From Globicatella sulfidifaciens DSM 15739 (GTDB lineage Bacteria > Bacillota > Bacilli > Lactobacillales > Aerococcaceae): 62,960 nucleotides of DNA. Below, one piece after another: positions 35,908-46,083 of the stretch. A program made the translations under genes and the position numbers. Within the stretch, counting starts at the first letter, position 1. Every line of letters starts with the position of its first letter. The notes below the pieces were generated by a model, which was given only the letters and a program-made list of their open reading frames with translations, was not told the origin of the DNA and did not search any database. The stretch spans positions 1-62,960 of the forward strand of contig NZ_FUWO01000014.1 in NCBI RefSeq assembly GCF_900167405.1. The letters run 5' to 3'.

Positions 35908-37350
35908 CTAATCTATGTTAATTTTTACGACAATTGGATACTCATTGCCTACAATTGGATTTTCAATTATTAATGCTTCTATATTAATGTTCCAAGAGAT
36001 TTCCTGTTCTTGCCCTAAAATTTCAACATTACGAATGATACCTTCAAAAACTCCATATTCACGGAAACTTTTTATTTTAATCGTTGATGTATTGGGTTGC
36101 ATAATAAATGCATAGATAGCGTCTCCTTTAGCGGTAAAACGAATATCTTCGGAAGAATAAGTATTTATTTCCTCATTAAATTTACCTTCTTTTATTTTTG
36201 TTGGTCCTTCTTGGCATTTTTTCCAAGGTTGAGTTGAAAAAATAGCTTCTCCATTAAGCTCTAACCATTTACCAATTTCCAAAAGAATTTTTTGATCTTG
36301 TTTCGGTATACTTCCATCCCCAGTTGGTCCTATATTAAGTAATAAATTTCCATTTCTTGACACTACTTCAATTAAATCATAAATAATATCACGAGGTTGT
36401 TTATACTCTAAATTATGAGTATAACACCAAGAATTATGAGCTACAGAAGTATCACCTTGCCAATATTGTATTGGTGGAACAGAAAATTTCCCCTTTTCTA
36501 CATCTATTATACCACTTCCATAAACCATCGCATCATGCTTATATGCAATAGAAGCATCAAAACCCCATTCTTGTGCTCGATTATAATAATAAGCAGCGAA
36601 TAATTTAAGGTAAGGCTTGAACGCTTCATGTTGAATCCACCAATCAAAATAAATAATTTTAGGTTGATAGTTTTCAACTAACTCTACTGTTCTCATTAAC
36701 CAATCTAATAAGAATTCATCATCTGGATAAGGTTTGCTAAATTTGTCAAAGTGATTTTGTTCAACTTTTGCTGGCCAATAAAACTGGTCTCTTTCTTTAT
36801 TACTTTGTACATCTGAATCAAAATCATTTCCATGACCAAAGAAAAAGAAGTGTTCTGCTCTATGGGAAGACGCACAAAAAACTAGATTCTCTTTTTCGCT
36901 TGCGATTTTTAATTCCATTAACACGTCACGCTTAGGTCCCATATCAAAAACATTAAATTTCGATAATTGACTCTTATACATTTGAAAGCCATCGTGATGC
37001 TCAGCAACTGGGAATATATATTTTGCACCAGCTTTTTTAAATAATCTCACCCACTCTTTCGCATCAAATTTAGTTGCTTTAAATAAAGGAATGAAATCTT
37101 TATACCCAAAATTTTTATGAGGTCCATATGTACTAATGTGATGTTCAAATTCTGGTGATCCCTGGATATACATATTTCTTGAATACCATTCATTATTAAA
37201 AGCCGGGATGCTATATAAGCCCCAATGAATAAAAATACCAAATTTTAATTCTTTAAACCAAGTTGGTACTTGATGCTTTGATAATGAATCCCAATTAGGT
37301 TGAAACGGGCCTTTATGTGCAATCTCTTGAATTTCTTTAAAAGATAACAT
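35908..37350 (-). CDS. GH29 alpha-L-fucosidase
   Basis: 480 aa with the GH29 signatures FGIFIHWGLYSIPAF, EWYSRNMY, FPVAEHHDGFQMY and the nucleophile Asp in IIYFDWW, followed by NGNLLLNIGPTGDG. Cytoplasmic by lack of signal. Fucose occurs on the galactosyl side chains of many plant xyloglucans, which fits the neighbouring GH31 and GH42. It starts 10 bases after the upstream GH3 gene's stop signal region (adjacent, no gap). Confidence 0.95.
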   Translation of the reverse strand: MLSFKEIQEIAHKGPFQPNWDSLSKHQVPTWFKELKFGIFIHWGLYSIPAFNNEWYSRNMYIQGSPEFEHHISTYGPHKNFGYKDFIPLFKATKFDAKEWVRLFKKAGAKYIFPVAEHHDGFQMYKSQLSKFNVFDMGPKRDVLMELKIASEKENLVFCASSHRAEHFFFFGHGNDFDSDVQSNKERDQFYWPAKVEQNHFDKFSKPYPDDEFLLDWLMRTVELVENYQPKIIYFDWWIQHEAFKPYLKLFAAYYYNRAQEWGFDASIAYKHDAMVYGSGIIDVEKGKFSVPPIQYWQGDTSVAHNSWCYTHNLEYKQPRDIIYDLIEVVSRNGNLLLNIGPTGDGSIPKQDQKILLEIGKWLELNGEAIFSTQPWKKCQEGPTKIKEGKFNEEINTYSSEDIRFTAKGDAIYAFIMQPNTSTIKIKSFREYGVFEGIIRNVEILGQEQEISWNINIEALIIENPIVGNEYPIVVKINID

Positions 37351-40014
37351 TTACATCCCTCCCGACATAAAATTGAGAACATTGATTTGATAGTTGGTTG
37401 AAATTCTCAAATTAGCGGTTGGTTCTACGAAAATATCTAATTTTTGTATCCCCGGCTCTAGTTCATACTCCCTGTCATTGACCTTCACAAAGGTGTTTTC
37501 AAAAACACGTAAAGTTAATTCATACTTTTCAAATGCAAAAGAGTTTTGCAAATATTCAACCCATCCATTATTTAATAAGACTAATTCACGAACATTTCTT
37601 TCCGGTGCTTGGATATCGATATTTAAATAATGATCAAAAGAAAAAATATTTAATTCATGCTTCACATTACGAATTGAAGATTCAACATTGGTATTATTGC
37701 TATTCAATTGAATTGTTTTAATTATATCCTGTGAATTAAATCCTACTACGATTTCATGAGGCGATTGAAATTCAACATATTTTTCTGTGCGAACATCAAA
37801 ATAAGTTAACTGATTCTTATCAACAGTTAAAATAATTTTTTTGGATTCATTTGGTGATAAAAACACCTTTTTAAAGGCTATCAATCGAGTCAATAATCGT
37901 GAATTGTCATTAACTCTTAAATATAATTGAACCGTATCTACCGCTAACTGCTGACTCGGATTATAGATGGTAACAGCAAATGTTATTTCATGACTTGTCT
38001 CTTGCAATAAACTAAACGTCTCAATTTCAAATGATTGATAACTCAACCCATAACCAAAAGGATATACAATGCCTTCTAATAAATAGTGATACGTTCTAGG
38101 ATAATTAATAAGGTCATAATTAGTGATGAGAGGTAGATTTTTAGTATCTTTAAACCAACTTTGAGCAAGTTTACCACTTGGCATTCTTTTACCAACGATG
38201 ACCTCAGCTAAGACACTACCAAAATTTTGACATCCCGTTGCAGTATACAAAATGCTCGGTACATTTTCTTTCGCCCATTCTAAATTAAAAGGATAGCCAC
38301 TACTTAATACTAAAGTGACATTCGAATGATGTTTCACTGCATATTTTAATAACTTCTCTTGTAATGGAAACAAATCAAAAGAATCACGATCGAGTGTTTC
38401 TTTTGCATTAAACATCGGATGGTTCCCTAAGCAAACAATCACTTGATTAATTTGACTAAAATCTAACCGATCCTCAAATGACGAAATAACTTCAATTTCA
38501 ATTTTAGCAGTTTTCCGTTTGTCATTGCTAAATGAATCCGAACCAATGAAGTTCACAGTTTCCCCCTGCCAGTTGATCAATTGATTTTCTTTAAGTACGA
38601 ATCGTTCTTTTACAAACCAATCAAAAATCTCCGATTTATTCAGAATAATAGCTTTTGTTTCATCATCGAAGACTAAATATTGTTGAGTTTTAATATCTTT
38701 TAATACAAATGATTCCTTATCCCATTGTTCTTTTTGGAATAGATAGGGTTCTGTAACCTTTGTAAGAGTCTGATTCACTATTCCTAAATAACGATCTCCA
38801 TGTTTTAATTGAATCAATTGATGTCCATTGTCGAAAGAAACATTTTCCCCAAATAGTTCAGTAAATCCTTGTTTTATCGTAATTTCAGAATGATGATAAC
38901 CTTGATACCAATCCCTCATAAAAGTGTCAATAAGTGGACCTACTACCAAAATCTTATCCGATTCTTTTATAGGAAGTTGATTAGCTTCATTTTTCAACAA
39001 GACTACTTGTTCTTCCATTACACGGCTACTTAAAAGGCTATGTTGTTCTGAATTCAGCAAATTTTCTTCACTATCACTAAAGGGATCCTGACGGTCAAAA
39101 TGACCTAATTTAGCTCTTACCGTTAATGAACGAGTGATAGCACGATTGATATCATTTTCATTGATTAATCCTTTTTCAAGTGCAAGTTTTACTGCATTTT
39201 CAACCAATTCTTTATCATCTACAAAACAATCAACACCTTTTTTTATAGAATCCGCTAATGCTTCCTCATATGAGTCATAATAATGATATTGTTCAACGTT
39301 GACAGACAATGCGCCACCATCACATACAATAAATCCTTCCATCTGCCATTCATCTCGAACAATCTTTTGTAATTCTGGTAATTGCATTCCCGGAATACCG
39401 TTAATGCCATTATAAGCCGTCATCATCGAGGTCGCAGCACCCTTTTCGATAGCTGACTTAAAAGGAAGTAAGTAATATTCTCTTTCTACTCTCAAAGGAA
39501 TAAAATTAGATGTGTTTTCTCGCCCCATCTCATTATTATTGCAAAAAAAATGTTTAGGTGCCGCTGACATTAAAATGCGGTTATCTTTTTCTGTTTGCAT
39601 TCCTTTAATAAATGCAGTAGAAATCGTTGAAGTTAAATACGGATCCTCACCATAACCTTCTTCATTTCTTCCCCAACGACTATCCCGAACTAAATCAATC
39701 GTAGGAGCCCAAAGTGTAAGCCAACTAGATTTACCAGATTGATAATACTTAATTCTAGCCTCATTCCCTATCGCAAAACCCATCTCATGAATTAATTCTG
39801 GATTCCATGTTTGCGCCATTCCAATTGGTAAAGGAAAAAGGGTAGTCGACTCCCCAGTTCGATCCACGACTCCATGCGCTGCTTCCCCTCCTACATGGTA
39901 TTCCTGAATACCCAGTCGAGAGATAGCAGATTGGTGAGTTGATAATAATGAAATTTTCTCTAGAATTGTCATTTGCTTAACAAAATCTTGGACCAAATCC
40001 TTAATTTCTTGCAT
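37351..40014 (-). CDS. GH3 beta-glucosidase/xylosidase with long insertion
   Basis: 887 aa in normal GH3 order: barrel (GGEAAHGVV, GRNEEGYGEDP, PKHFFCNNNE, and nucleophile Asp in FIVCDGGAL), alpha/beta sandwich (VVLLKNEANQLPI, GKLAQSW), FnIII domain (YPFGYGLSY and later). An insertion of about 110 residues (400-510; HGDRYLGIVNQTLTK...) interrupts the sandwich domain and has a trefoil/PA14-like beta pattern that may extend the active site. A further beta domain ends the protein. Likely acts on xyloglucan fragments. Confidence 0.93.
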   Translation of the reverse strand: MQEIKDLVQDFVKQMTILEKISLLSTHQSAISRLGIQEYHVGGEAAHGVVDRTGESTTLFPLPIGMAQTWNPELIHEMGFAIGNEARIKYYQSGKSSWLTLWAPTIDLVRDSRWGRNEEGYGEDPYLTSTISTAFIKGMQTEKDNRILMSAAPKHFFCNNNEMGRENTSNFIPLRVEREYYLLPFKSAIEKGAATSMMTAYNGINGIPGMQLPELQKIVRDEWQMEGFIVCDGGALSVNVEQYHYYDSYEEALADSIKKGVDCFVDDKELVENAVKLALEKGLINENDINRAITRSLTVRAKLGHFDRQDPFSDSEENLLNSEQHSLLSSRVMEEQVVLLKNEANQLPIKESDKILVVGPLIDTFMRDWYQGYHHSEITIKQGFTELFGENVSFDNGHQLIQLKHGDRYLGIVNQTLTKVTEPYLFQKEQWDKESFVLKDIKTQQYLVFDDETKAIILNKSEIFDWFVKERFVLKENQLINWQGETVNFIGSDSFSNDKRKTAKIEIEVISSFEDRLDFSQINQVIVCLGNHPMFNAKETLDRDSFDLFPLQEKLLKYAVKHHSNVTLVLSSGYPFNLEWAKENVPSILYTATGCQNFGSVLAEVIVGKRMPSGKLAQSWFKDTKNLPLITNYDLINYPRTYHYLLEGIVYPFGYGLSYQSFEIETFSLLQETSHEITFAVTIYNPSQQLAVDTVQLYLRVNDNSRLLTRLIAFKKVFLSPNESKKIILTVDKNQLTYFDVRTEKYVEFQSPHEIVVGFNSQDIIKTIQLNSNNTNVESSIRNVKHELNIFSFDHYLNIDIQAPERNVRELVLLNNGWVEYLQNSFAFEKYELTLRVFENTFVKVNDREYELEPGIQKLDIFVEPTANLRISTNYQINVLNFMSGGM

Positions 40015-40032
40015 ATTTACCCCTCCCTCTAT

Positions 40033-42045
40033 CTATTCCGATATTTTTAAAATAATGGTTCCATATGGCGCGATTGAGATAGCGTTCTCAATTGATTTTC
40101 CAGAAAGAAGATCAATTCCGGGTAATTTCCAATCAAATTCTATTAGTTTATTTGAATGATTCATGATGAAAATTAAACTGAAATCATCTTTTTCTCGACG
40201 AACAATTTCAATATTGGATGGGACACGCTCAAATTGCTCAATGGTCAATTGTTCTAAAATACTCTCGATAATTTGTTCTAAAAATTCAGGGTTTGGTACC
40301 GTTCCAACATACCAAGTTTTTCCCTTACCATATTGATTCTGAACAAAAACGGGAAAATCTGCGTAAAAATCTTCGGAATAATAAGCTAATGCTTTAGCAT
40401 TTTGCAGATGAATAATATCACAGACCATCGTTGCTTTTTCATTTTCAGATGGACGATGATCTTTCCAATGAATGCTATTGGACATTTCAGGCGCAATTCC
40501 ATCAAACTCTTCCACCCAAATACCCAATAACTCTTTAAATGCACCAGGATAGCCACCCAATATCACATTATCATTTTCATCAACGAGTCCGCTCATAGTA
40601 GTTGTTACAAAATGTCCACCATCTGAAACAAATTGCTCGAGCTTTTCCACAATATCTCCCTTAACCATATACATAAAGGGAGCTAATATTAATTTATATT
40701 TAGATAAATCTTCTTCATAACCAATAATATCGACTGCAATATTTCGTTTATAAAGTTCTTTATAATATTTAAATACTTGGTCTACATAATAGATATCTTT
40801 ATTGGGACCACTACTGTATTCTAGTGCCCAATAACTCTCCCAATCAAATAAAATTGCTACCTTAGCATGAGTCGTTGCATCTAGTAACTCATCTCCGATT
40901 CTTTTCAAATCTTCTCCAATTTGAGTAACTTCTTTAAAAACCCGAGTGTTTTCATGACCTTCATGTCCAATTACAGCTCCATGCCATTTTTCATTCCCTC
41001 CAATAGACTGTCTTAATTGGAAATAATTTATCGCTTCAGCACCATGAGCAATGGCGTGGAAACTTTGCGAGTGCAATTCTCCCGGACGTTTTAATAAATT
41101 ATAAGGTTGCCAATTTTGTTGACTTGGACTTTGTTCCATTATTAAAAAGTTTTTTCCACTTTTTACACCACGCATTAAGTCGTGGTTAAAAGACACAAAT
41201 GCCCAGTCTGGGATATAATGCGGATAATTATCCCAAGAAATAATATCCATTTCTTTCGCCCATTCAAAAGCATTTATTCCTTTGAAAGCTCCCATTAAAT
41301 TAGTAGTAATTGGAGCATTAGACCCCATTGAGCGTATGATATCACGCTCCATTTTGAAATTATTTAATAAGCTCTCAGACATAAATCGCCTATAATCTAC
41401 TGAGATACCCGCAAATGCTGTTTGGCGATCATTTACACCATCTCCCAGAAAATTAGGAACAACGATATCTTCAAACGAATGTAATGTATGACCCCAAAAA
41501 TGAAAGTTCCATGCTTCATTAACTTGTTCAATTGTTTTATATTTATTTTCAACCCATTTTCTAAAGGCTCTTTCACAATTTTCACAATAGCACTCACCAT
41601 TATATTCATTTGATACATGCCATAATATAAGGTGCTCTTCTTTTCCGTAACGTTCAGCAATTTGTTTTACTAATTCGCTAGCAAAGCGTTTAAAACTCGG
41701 ACTATTCGGGCAATGATTGTGGCGATGACTAAAACGATGTTGTCTTCCTTCAAAATCCACTCGATTAACATCCGGAAATTCTCGTGTCATCCAAGCAGGT
41801 AAAGCAGCGGTTGAGGTAGCCATAACCATATTAATATTATTTTCTTTTAATAATTTAACTATTTCATCCAATTCAGAAAAGTCATAAGTAGTCTCATTAG
41901 GTTGCAGTTTAGCCCAAGAAAAAATATTGATACTTGCTGAATTGATATTTGCTAATTTAAATAAACGCATATCTTCTTCCCAAATTGAAGATGGCCATTG
42001 CTCAGGATTATAATCTCCTCCGTAAAACAATTTAGATAAACTCAT
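40033..42045 (-). CDS. GH42 beta-galactosidase
   Basis: 670 aa, beginning LFYGGDYNPEQWPSSIWEED. Acid/base Glu is in HVSNEYNG and nucleophile Glu in FLIMEQSPSQQNW. A four-cysteine zinc site (CPNSPSF, CYCENC) is visible. It should remove beta-galactose side groups from imported oligosaccharides once fucose is gone. AGGAGG precedes ATG; 9 bases after GH31. Confidence 0.96.
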   Translation of the reverse strand: MSLSKLFYGGDYNPEQWPSSIWEEDMRLFKLANINSASINIFSWAKLQPNETTYDFSELDEIVKLLKENNINMVMATSTAALPAWMTREFPDVNRVDFEGRQHRFSHRHNHCPNSPSFKRFASELVKQIAERYGKEEHLILWHVSNEYNGECYCENCERAFRKWVENKYKTIEQVNEAWNFHFWGHTLHSFEDIVVPNFLGDGVNDRQTAFAGISVDYRRFMSESLLNNFKMERDIIRSMGSNAPITTNLMGAFKGINAFEWAKEMDIISWDNYPHYIPDWAFVSFNHDLMRGVKSGKNFLIMEQSPSQQNWQPYNLLKRPGELHSQSFHAIAHGAEAINYFQLRQSIGGNEKWHGAVIGHEGHENTRVFKEVTQIGEDLKRIGDELLDATTHAKVAILFDWESYWALEYSSGPNKDIYYVDQVFKYYKELYKRNIAVDIIGYEEDLSKYKLILAPFMYMVKGDIVEKLEQFVSDGGHFVTTTMSGLVDENDNVILGGYPGAFKELLGIWVEEFDGIAPEMSNSIHWKDHRPSENEKATMVCDIIHLQNAKALAYYSEDFYADFPVFVQNQYGKGKTWYVGTVPNPEFLEQIIESILEQLTIEQFERVPSNIEIVRREKDDFSLIFIMNHSNKLIEFDWKLPGIDLLSGKSIENAISIAPYGTIILKISE

Positions 42046-42054
42046 TTTATCCTC

Positions 42055-44325
42055 CTATATTTCGAATGTCTGACTTCCATTTGTCAATTCAAATGTCTTC
42101 ACTTTATTTTTGATATGAATCATTAACTTACCTTCAGCATCACCTGATAGATCGACTTGGAATTTTCCTCCAGTATTGATAGCTTTTAATGTTGCAACTA
42201 ATTCTGATTCTTGATTATATATACTAGCCTCACTTGCAATGTTTTCTGAAGGTTCAAACCAATGAGCTGTAAATCCTTTATTAAAATCATACACAGCGTG
42301 TGAATTGACATTTCCTTCAATAATAATTGAATTAGGACGTGCTAATAGTGGTAATCCAAAATAGTCGTATTTTTGAGTATACCATTTTCCTCCTAGATAT
42401 AATTCACCTGTTAAATAATTTGTCCAAGTGCCTCCGTTTGGAACGTAAAACTGTACAATTCCTTCTTCATTAAAGATAGGAGCGACCAACAAATTACTAC
42501 CTAACATGTATTGTCGATCAAGAGTATGAGTATTTAAATCTTGTTCAAAATCAATAATCATAGCACGCATCATTGGAACACCAGTTTCATGAGTATAATT
42601 GGATTCCGCAATTAAATAAGGCATTAAGCTCAATTTTAACTTGGTAAATTTTCGAGTGACTTCAACTGCCTCTTCTCCAAATAACCATGGAACTTTGTAT
42701 TCCCAACTACCATGATAACGGCTATGAGAGGATAACAAGCCAAATTGGGTCCAGCGTTTATAAATATCTGGTTGGCATCCTGACTCAAATCCTCCAATAT
42801 CATGACTCCAATAACCAAAGCCACTTAAACCAAAGGATAATCCCGCGCGTAGTGATTCAGCCATTGAGGGATAGTCAGCTGTGTTATCTCCTCCCCAATG
42901 TACTGGGAATTTTTGCCCACCTACTGTTGCTGAGCGTGCAAATAATACTGCTTCATTTTTTCCAAGTTTTCGTTCCAATAATTGATATACAACCTCATTA
43001 TAGATTTGTGTATAATAATTATGCATATAATCGGGGTCTGAACCATCAAAATACACACAGTCTGTCGGAATTCTTTCACCAAAATCTGTCTTGAAACTGT
43101 CCACACCCATATCAATTAATGCTTCTAATTTGTCAACATACCATTTAGTGGCTTCTGGATTAGTAAAATCCACAATTGCTTGACCAGCTTGCCATTTATC
43201 CCATTGCCATACATCACCATTTTCTCGTTTTAAGAAATAACCTTTTTCCATTCCTTCATCAAACATAATCGATTTTTGTGCAACATAAGGATTAATCCAA
43301 ACACATATTTTTAAACCTTTGGCTTTCAATCGACTTAACATTCCTTCAGGATCTGGGAACATTCTAGGATCCCATGTAAAGTTGACCCACTCGAACTCTT
43401 CCATCCATAAACAATCAAAGTGAAAGACTTCCAACGGGATGTCTCGTTCAACCATTCCATCGACAAATTGATTGACTGTTTCTTCATCATAATCAGTTAA
43501 AAATGAAGTACTTAACCAAAGTCCATAAGACCAAGTAGGAGGTAAACCTGGTTTCCCAACTAAATTAGTATAATTTTTTAGTACATCCTTTATTGTCTGA
43601 CCGCCTACTACAAAATATTCAAGAGATTCACCTGGATTTGAAAATTGTACTCTTGATACTTTTTCACTTCCGACTTCAAAACTAACTTTATTGGAAGAAT
43701 TTACAAATATACCATATCGATTATTACTAACATAAAATGGAATATTCTTATATGATTGCTCAGTACCAGTGCCACCATCTGCATTCCACATGTCAACAGT
43801 TTGTCCATTTTTTACAAAAGAAGTAAATCTTTCTCCCAATCCGTAAATAGACTCTCCAACCCCGATTGTTAACTGTTCACTAATATGAGGCTTGCCGAAA
43901 TTATCTATAATATAAGCTTGCCCTCTTGGTTTACTTTCCGTTAATATTCTGCCTTCATATTTAAATACTAAATGAAACTGTTCACCTTTTGCGACTTCAA
44001 GTGACATTTTTCCATTGGTAAAAATATAGTGCTCTTCTGTTTCACTTATTTCAACATCAACGGTTTCTGTATTTAATTCGAACTTCGGAAATCGATCGAC
44101 TACACCTTTATGATGATATGCCTTCACTCCAATAATATTTGGTGCTGGAGCTGAGATTTCAATCGTCATCATTCCACCATCTAAAGAATATCCCTTATGG
44201 GATGTATAGCGGAAAGGTGCAAATAGCGTCAACTTTTCCTTTGTCTGTCTTGTTGTGTAAACATGTGCAGGATAACTTACTTCAAATCCTTCTTTTACTA
44301 ACCAACCACCGTCTGAATATTTCAT
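42055..44325 (-). CDS. yicI: GH31 alpha-xylosidase (YicI-like)
   Basis: 756 aa with the YicI layout: N-terminal beta domain, GLGERFTSFVKNGQ, barrel with FHFDCLWM, nucleophile Asp in SFKTDFGE and acid/base in HWGGDNTADY, then GFGYWSHDIGGFE. These residues are characteristic of alpha-xylosidases rather than alpha-glucosidases. It removes alpha-1,6-xylose from xyloglucan oligosaccharides, which is the strongest pointer to the locus substrate. Confidence 0.95.
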   Translation of the reverse strand: MKYSDGGWLVKEGFEVSYPAHVYTTRQTKEKLTLFAPFRYTSHKGYSLDGGMMTIEISAPAPNIIGVKAYHHKGVVDRFPKFELNTETVDVEISETEEHYIFTNGKMSLEVAKGEQFHLVFKYEGRILTESKPRGQAYIIDNFGKPHISEQLTIGVGESIYGLGERFTSFVKNGQTVDMWNADGGTGTEQSYKNIPFYVSNNRYGIFVNSSNKVSFEVGSEKVSRVQFSNPGESLEYFVVGGQTIKDVLKNYTNLVGKPGLPPTWSYGLWLSTSFLTDYDEETVNQFVDGMVERDIPLEVFHFDCLWMEEFEWVNFTWDPRMFPDPEGMLSRLKAKGLKICVWINPYVAQKSIMFDEGMEKGYFLKRENGDVWQWDKWQAGQAIVDFTNPEATKWYVDKLEALIDMGVDSFKTDFGERIPTDCVYFDGSDPDYMHNYYTQIYNEVVYQLLERKLGKNEAVLFARSATVGGQKFPVHWGGDNTADYPSMAESLRAGLSFGLSGFGYWSHDIGGFESGCQPDIYKRWTQFGLLSSHSRYHGSWEYKVPWLFGEEAVEVTRKFTKLKLSLMPYLIAESNYTHETGVPMMRAMIIDFEQDLNTHTLDRQYMLGSNLLVAPIFNEEGIVQFYVPNGGTWTNYLTGELYLGGKWYTQKYDYFGLPLLARPNSIIIEGNVNSHAVYDFNKGFTAHWFEPSENIASEASIYNQESELVATLKAINTGGKFQVDLSGDAEGKLMIHIKNKVKTFELTNGSQTFEI

Positions 44326-44342
44326 AATTTTCCTCCTTCATA

Positions 44343-44386
44343 TAAAAGGGATACTTAAAAGTCCCAAAGGTTCTATTAAATATCCC
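44343..44386 (-). terminator. Intercistronic hairpin after the locus 2 binding protein
   Basis: GGGATAcTT pairs with AAaTATCCC (44348-44386) and is followed on the minus strand by TTTTAT. Placed between the binding-protein gene and GH31, it probably attenuates transcription or protects the upstream mRNA. Confidence 0.6.
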
Positions 44387-44416
44387 GTTTTATTATTATT
44401 TTAATGTTTTGCTATA

Positions 44417-46069
44417 CTACTCTTTTGTTCCCCATAATTCCATACGATCGAGTGTTAATTGAGTCATTTCTTTTTCAGCGTCTTCGATACCAATTGCTAT
44501 TAATTCTTCAATCATGCCATCCCAAATCGCATCAAATTCTTCCGGTTTTGCTAAAATAGCTTGGGTGACTTTTTGAGTTGTTAAATCATCTGCTTTTTGT
44601 TGGATAATAGCTGCATCACTACTTGCAGGAATCACGTATTCATAGGCTCTACCATGTTTTGAAACCCCTAGATCCTCAGTCTTAGGGAAAGTATCAACCC
44701 ATAATTCAGCATTATAAGCTTCCAAAGCTTCTTTTTCAGCATCAGAATAATTTTCAACAATTAACTCCTTGCTGTCACGGCCAATTGTTTGTCCTGTTGA
44801 ATCAATATGTCCAGCACCAAGTTGTGGGAACGGCCAAATATAGGCTCCAATCCCTGATTCAATGGAATAGTTTGGATTTGTTTCTGCATTTTTACGATCT
44901 TCTTCTAACTGAACTCTTTTGCCATCTTTAATTTCATAGTTGATATCTTCAACACCCCAGTTCACAAGAATTTGAGCCTCTTCAGATGCCATCCAATCTA
45001 AAAATTCAAATGCTTCTTCTTGATGTTCTGAAGTCGTGGTAATTGAAATCCCCGTTGTACCAGTGTAACCACTATCTCTAGTACTCATTGAAATTAAATC
45101 TTCATTTAACGTTACTGGTAATGGTGCCCAAATACGATTATTTTTTCCATCTTGTTTTAAAACAGCTAATGCTTGATTGTAGTCCCATTCTTGGTCAGCA
45201 ATCCCTAAAACACGACCAGTCGATAATTTTGAAATATAGGTATCATATGTTTGAGTGAATGATTCTGGGTCTAATAATCCAATATCGTTCATATGATTTA
45301 ACCATTTAAAGTACTCTTTAAACTCTGGCATCATAAATTTATAATGAGTTTCTCCTGTTTCTTCATCAACATACCATTGTCCATCATCTTGAAATCCTGC
45401 AGCAAAGCCGGCAGGATTACCAACCGTAATTAACCAACGCCAATCACTACCTAATAAACTTAATCCAATCGTTTCTTGTCCATCAATTTCTGGATATTTT
45501 TCTTTGTAGGTTATTAAAGCATTCTCGAAATCTTCTAAAGTTTTAATTTCTGGATAACCTAATTCTTTTAAAACTTCAATTTGTAATTGAACAGTACCAC
45601 CTGTTTTTAAAATTTGATTTTTTACTCCAGCAGTTCCTAAATGATATATTTGTGGATCTTCTAAACTATTTCTCAAACGATCGATTTGATCGCCATACAT
45701 TGCCTTAATATTTTCACCTTTCTCTTCAATTAAATCATCAAGAGGTAAAATAGCCCCTGCATCAATCATTTTATTTAAATCACCTTTAGCAAAAATCATA
45801 TCAGGGTAATCTCCAGAGGCAATCATCAAAGGAATTGCTTGTTCATCTCCGCCTACAGGATGACTTAATTCTAATTTTACTCCTGTACGTTTGGTAATTT
45901 CTTGAGCTACCGGATTAGTAAATGGATCATCAGTCGTTAAATCAGCACTAAAGAAAGTTAAGGTTAACGGCTCTTCAGCTGAAACTTGACCGATATTTAT
46001 AAAGCCACCTAATGATAAAGCTAACGTTCCCAAAGATAATACAGATTTTTTGATAAGTTTTGTTTTCAT
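44417..46069 (-). CDS. Extracellular oligosaccharide-binding protein, type I signal peptide
   Basis: 550 aa, long family 1 SBP of the LplA/YtcQ type (GDYPDMIFAKGDLNKMIDAG, GTTGISITTTSEHQEEAFEF). The signal peptide ends VSAEE (about residue 31) and has no lipobox cysteine, as with the binding protein of locus 1. It supplies the permeases at 46084 and 47010. Confidence 0.93.
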   Translation of the reverse strand: MKTKLIKKSVLSLGTLALSLGGFINIGQVSAEEPLTLTFFSADLTTDDPFTNPVAQEITKRTGVKLELSHPVGGDEQAIPLMIASGDYPDMIFAKGDLNKMIDAGAILPLDDLIEEKGENIKAMYGDQIDRLRNSLEDPQIYHLGTAGVKNQILKTGGTVQLQIEVLKELGYPEIKTLEDFENALITYKEKYPEIDGQETIGLSLLGSDWRWLITVGNPAGFAAGFQDDGQWYVDEETGETHYKFMMPEFKEYFKWLNHMNDIGLLDPESFTQTYDTYISKLSTGRVLGIADQEWDYNQALAVLKQDGKNNRIWAPLPVTLNEDLISMSTRDSGYTGTTGISITTTSEHQEEAFEFLDWMASEEAQILVNWGVEDINYEIKDGKRVQLEEDRKNAETNPNYSIESGIGAYIWPFPQLGAGHIDSTGQTIGRDSKELIVENYSDAEKEALEAYNAELWVDTFPKTEDLGVSKHGRAYEYVIPASSDAAIIQQKADDLTTQKVTQAILAKPEEFDAIWDGMIEELIAIGIEDAEKEMTQLTLDRMELWGTKE

Positions 46070-46083
46070 AAAAATTTCTCCTT

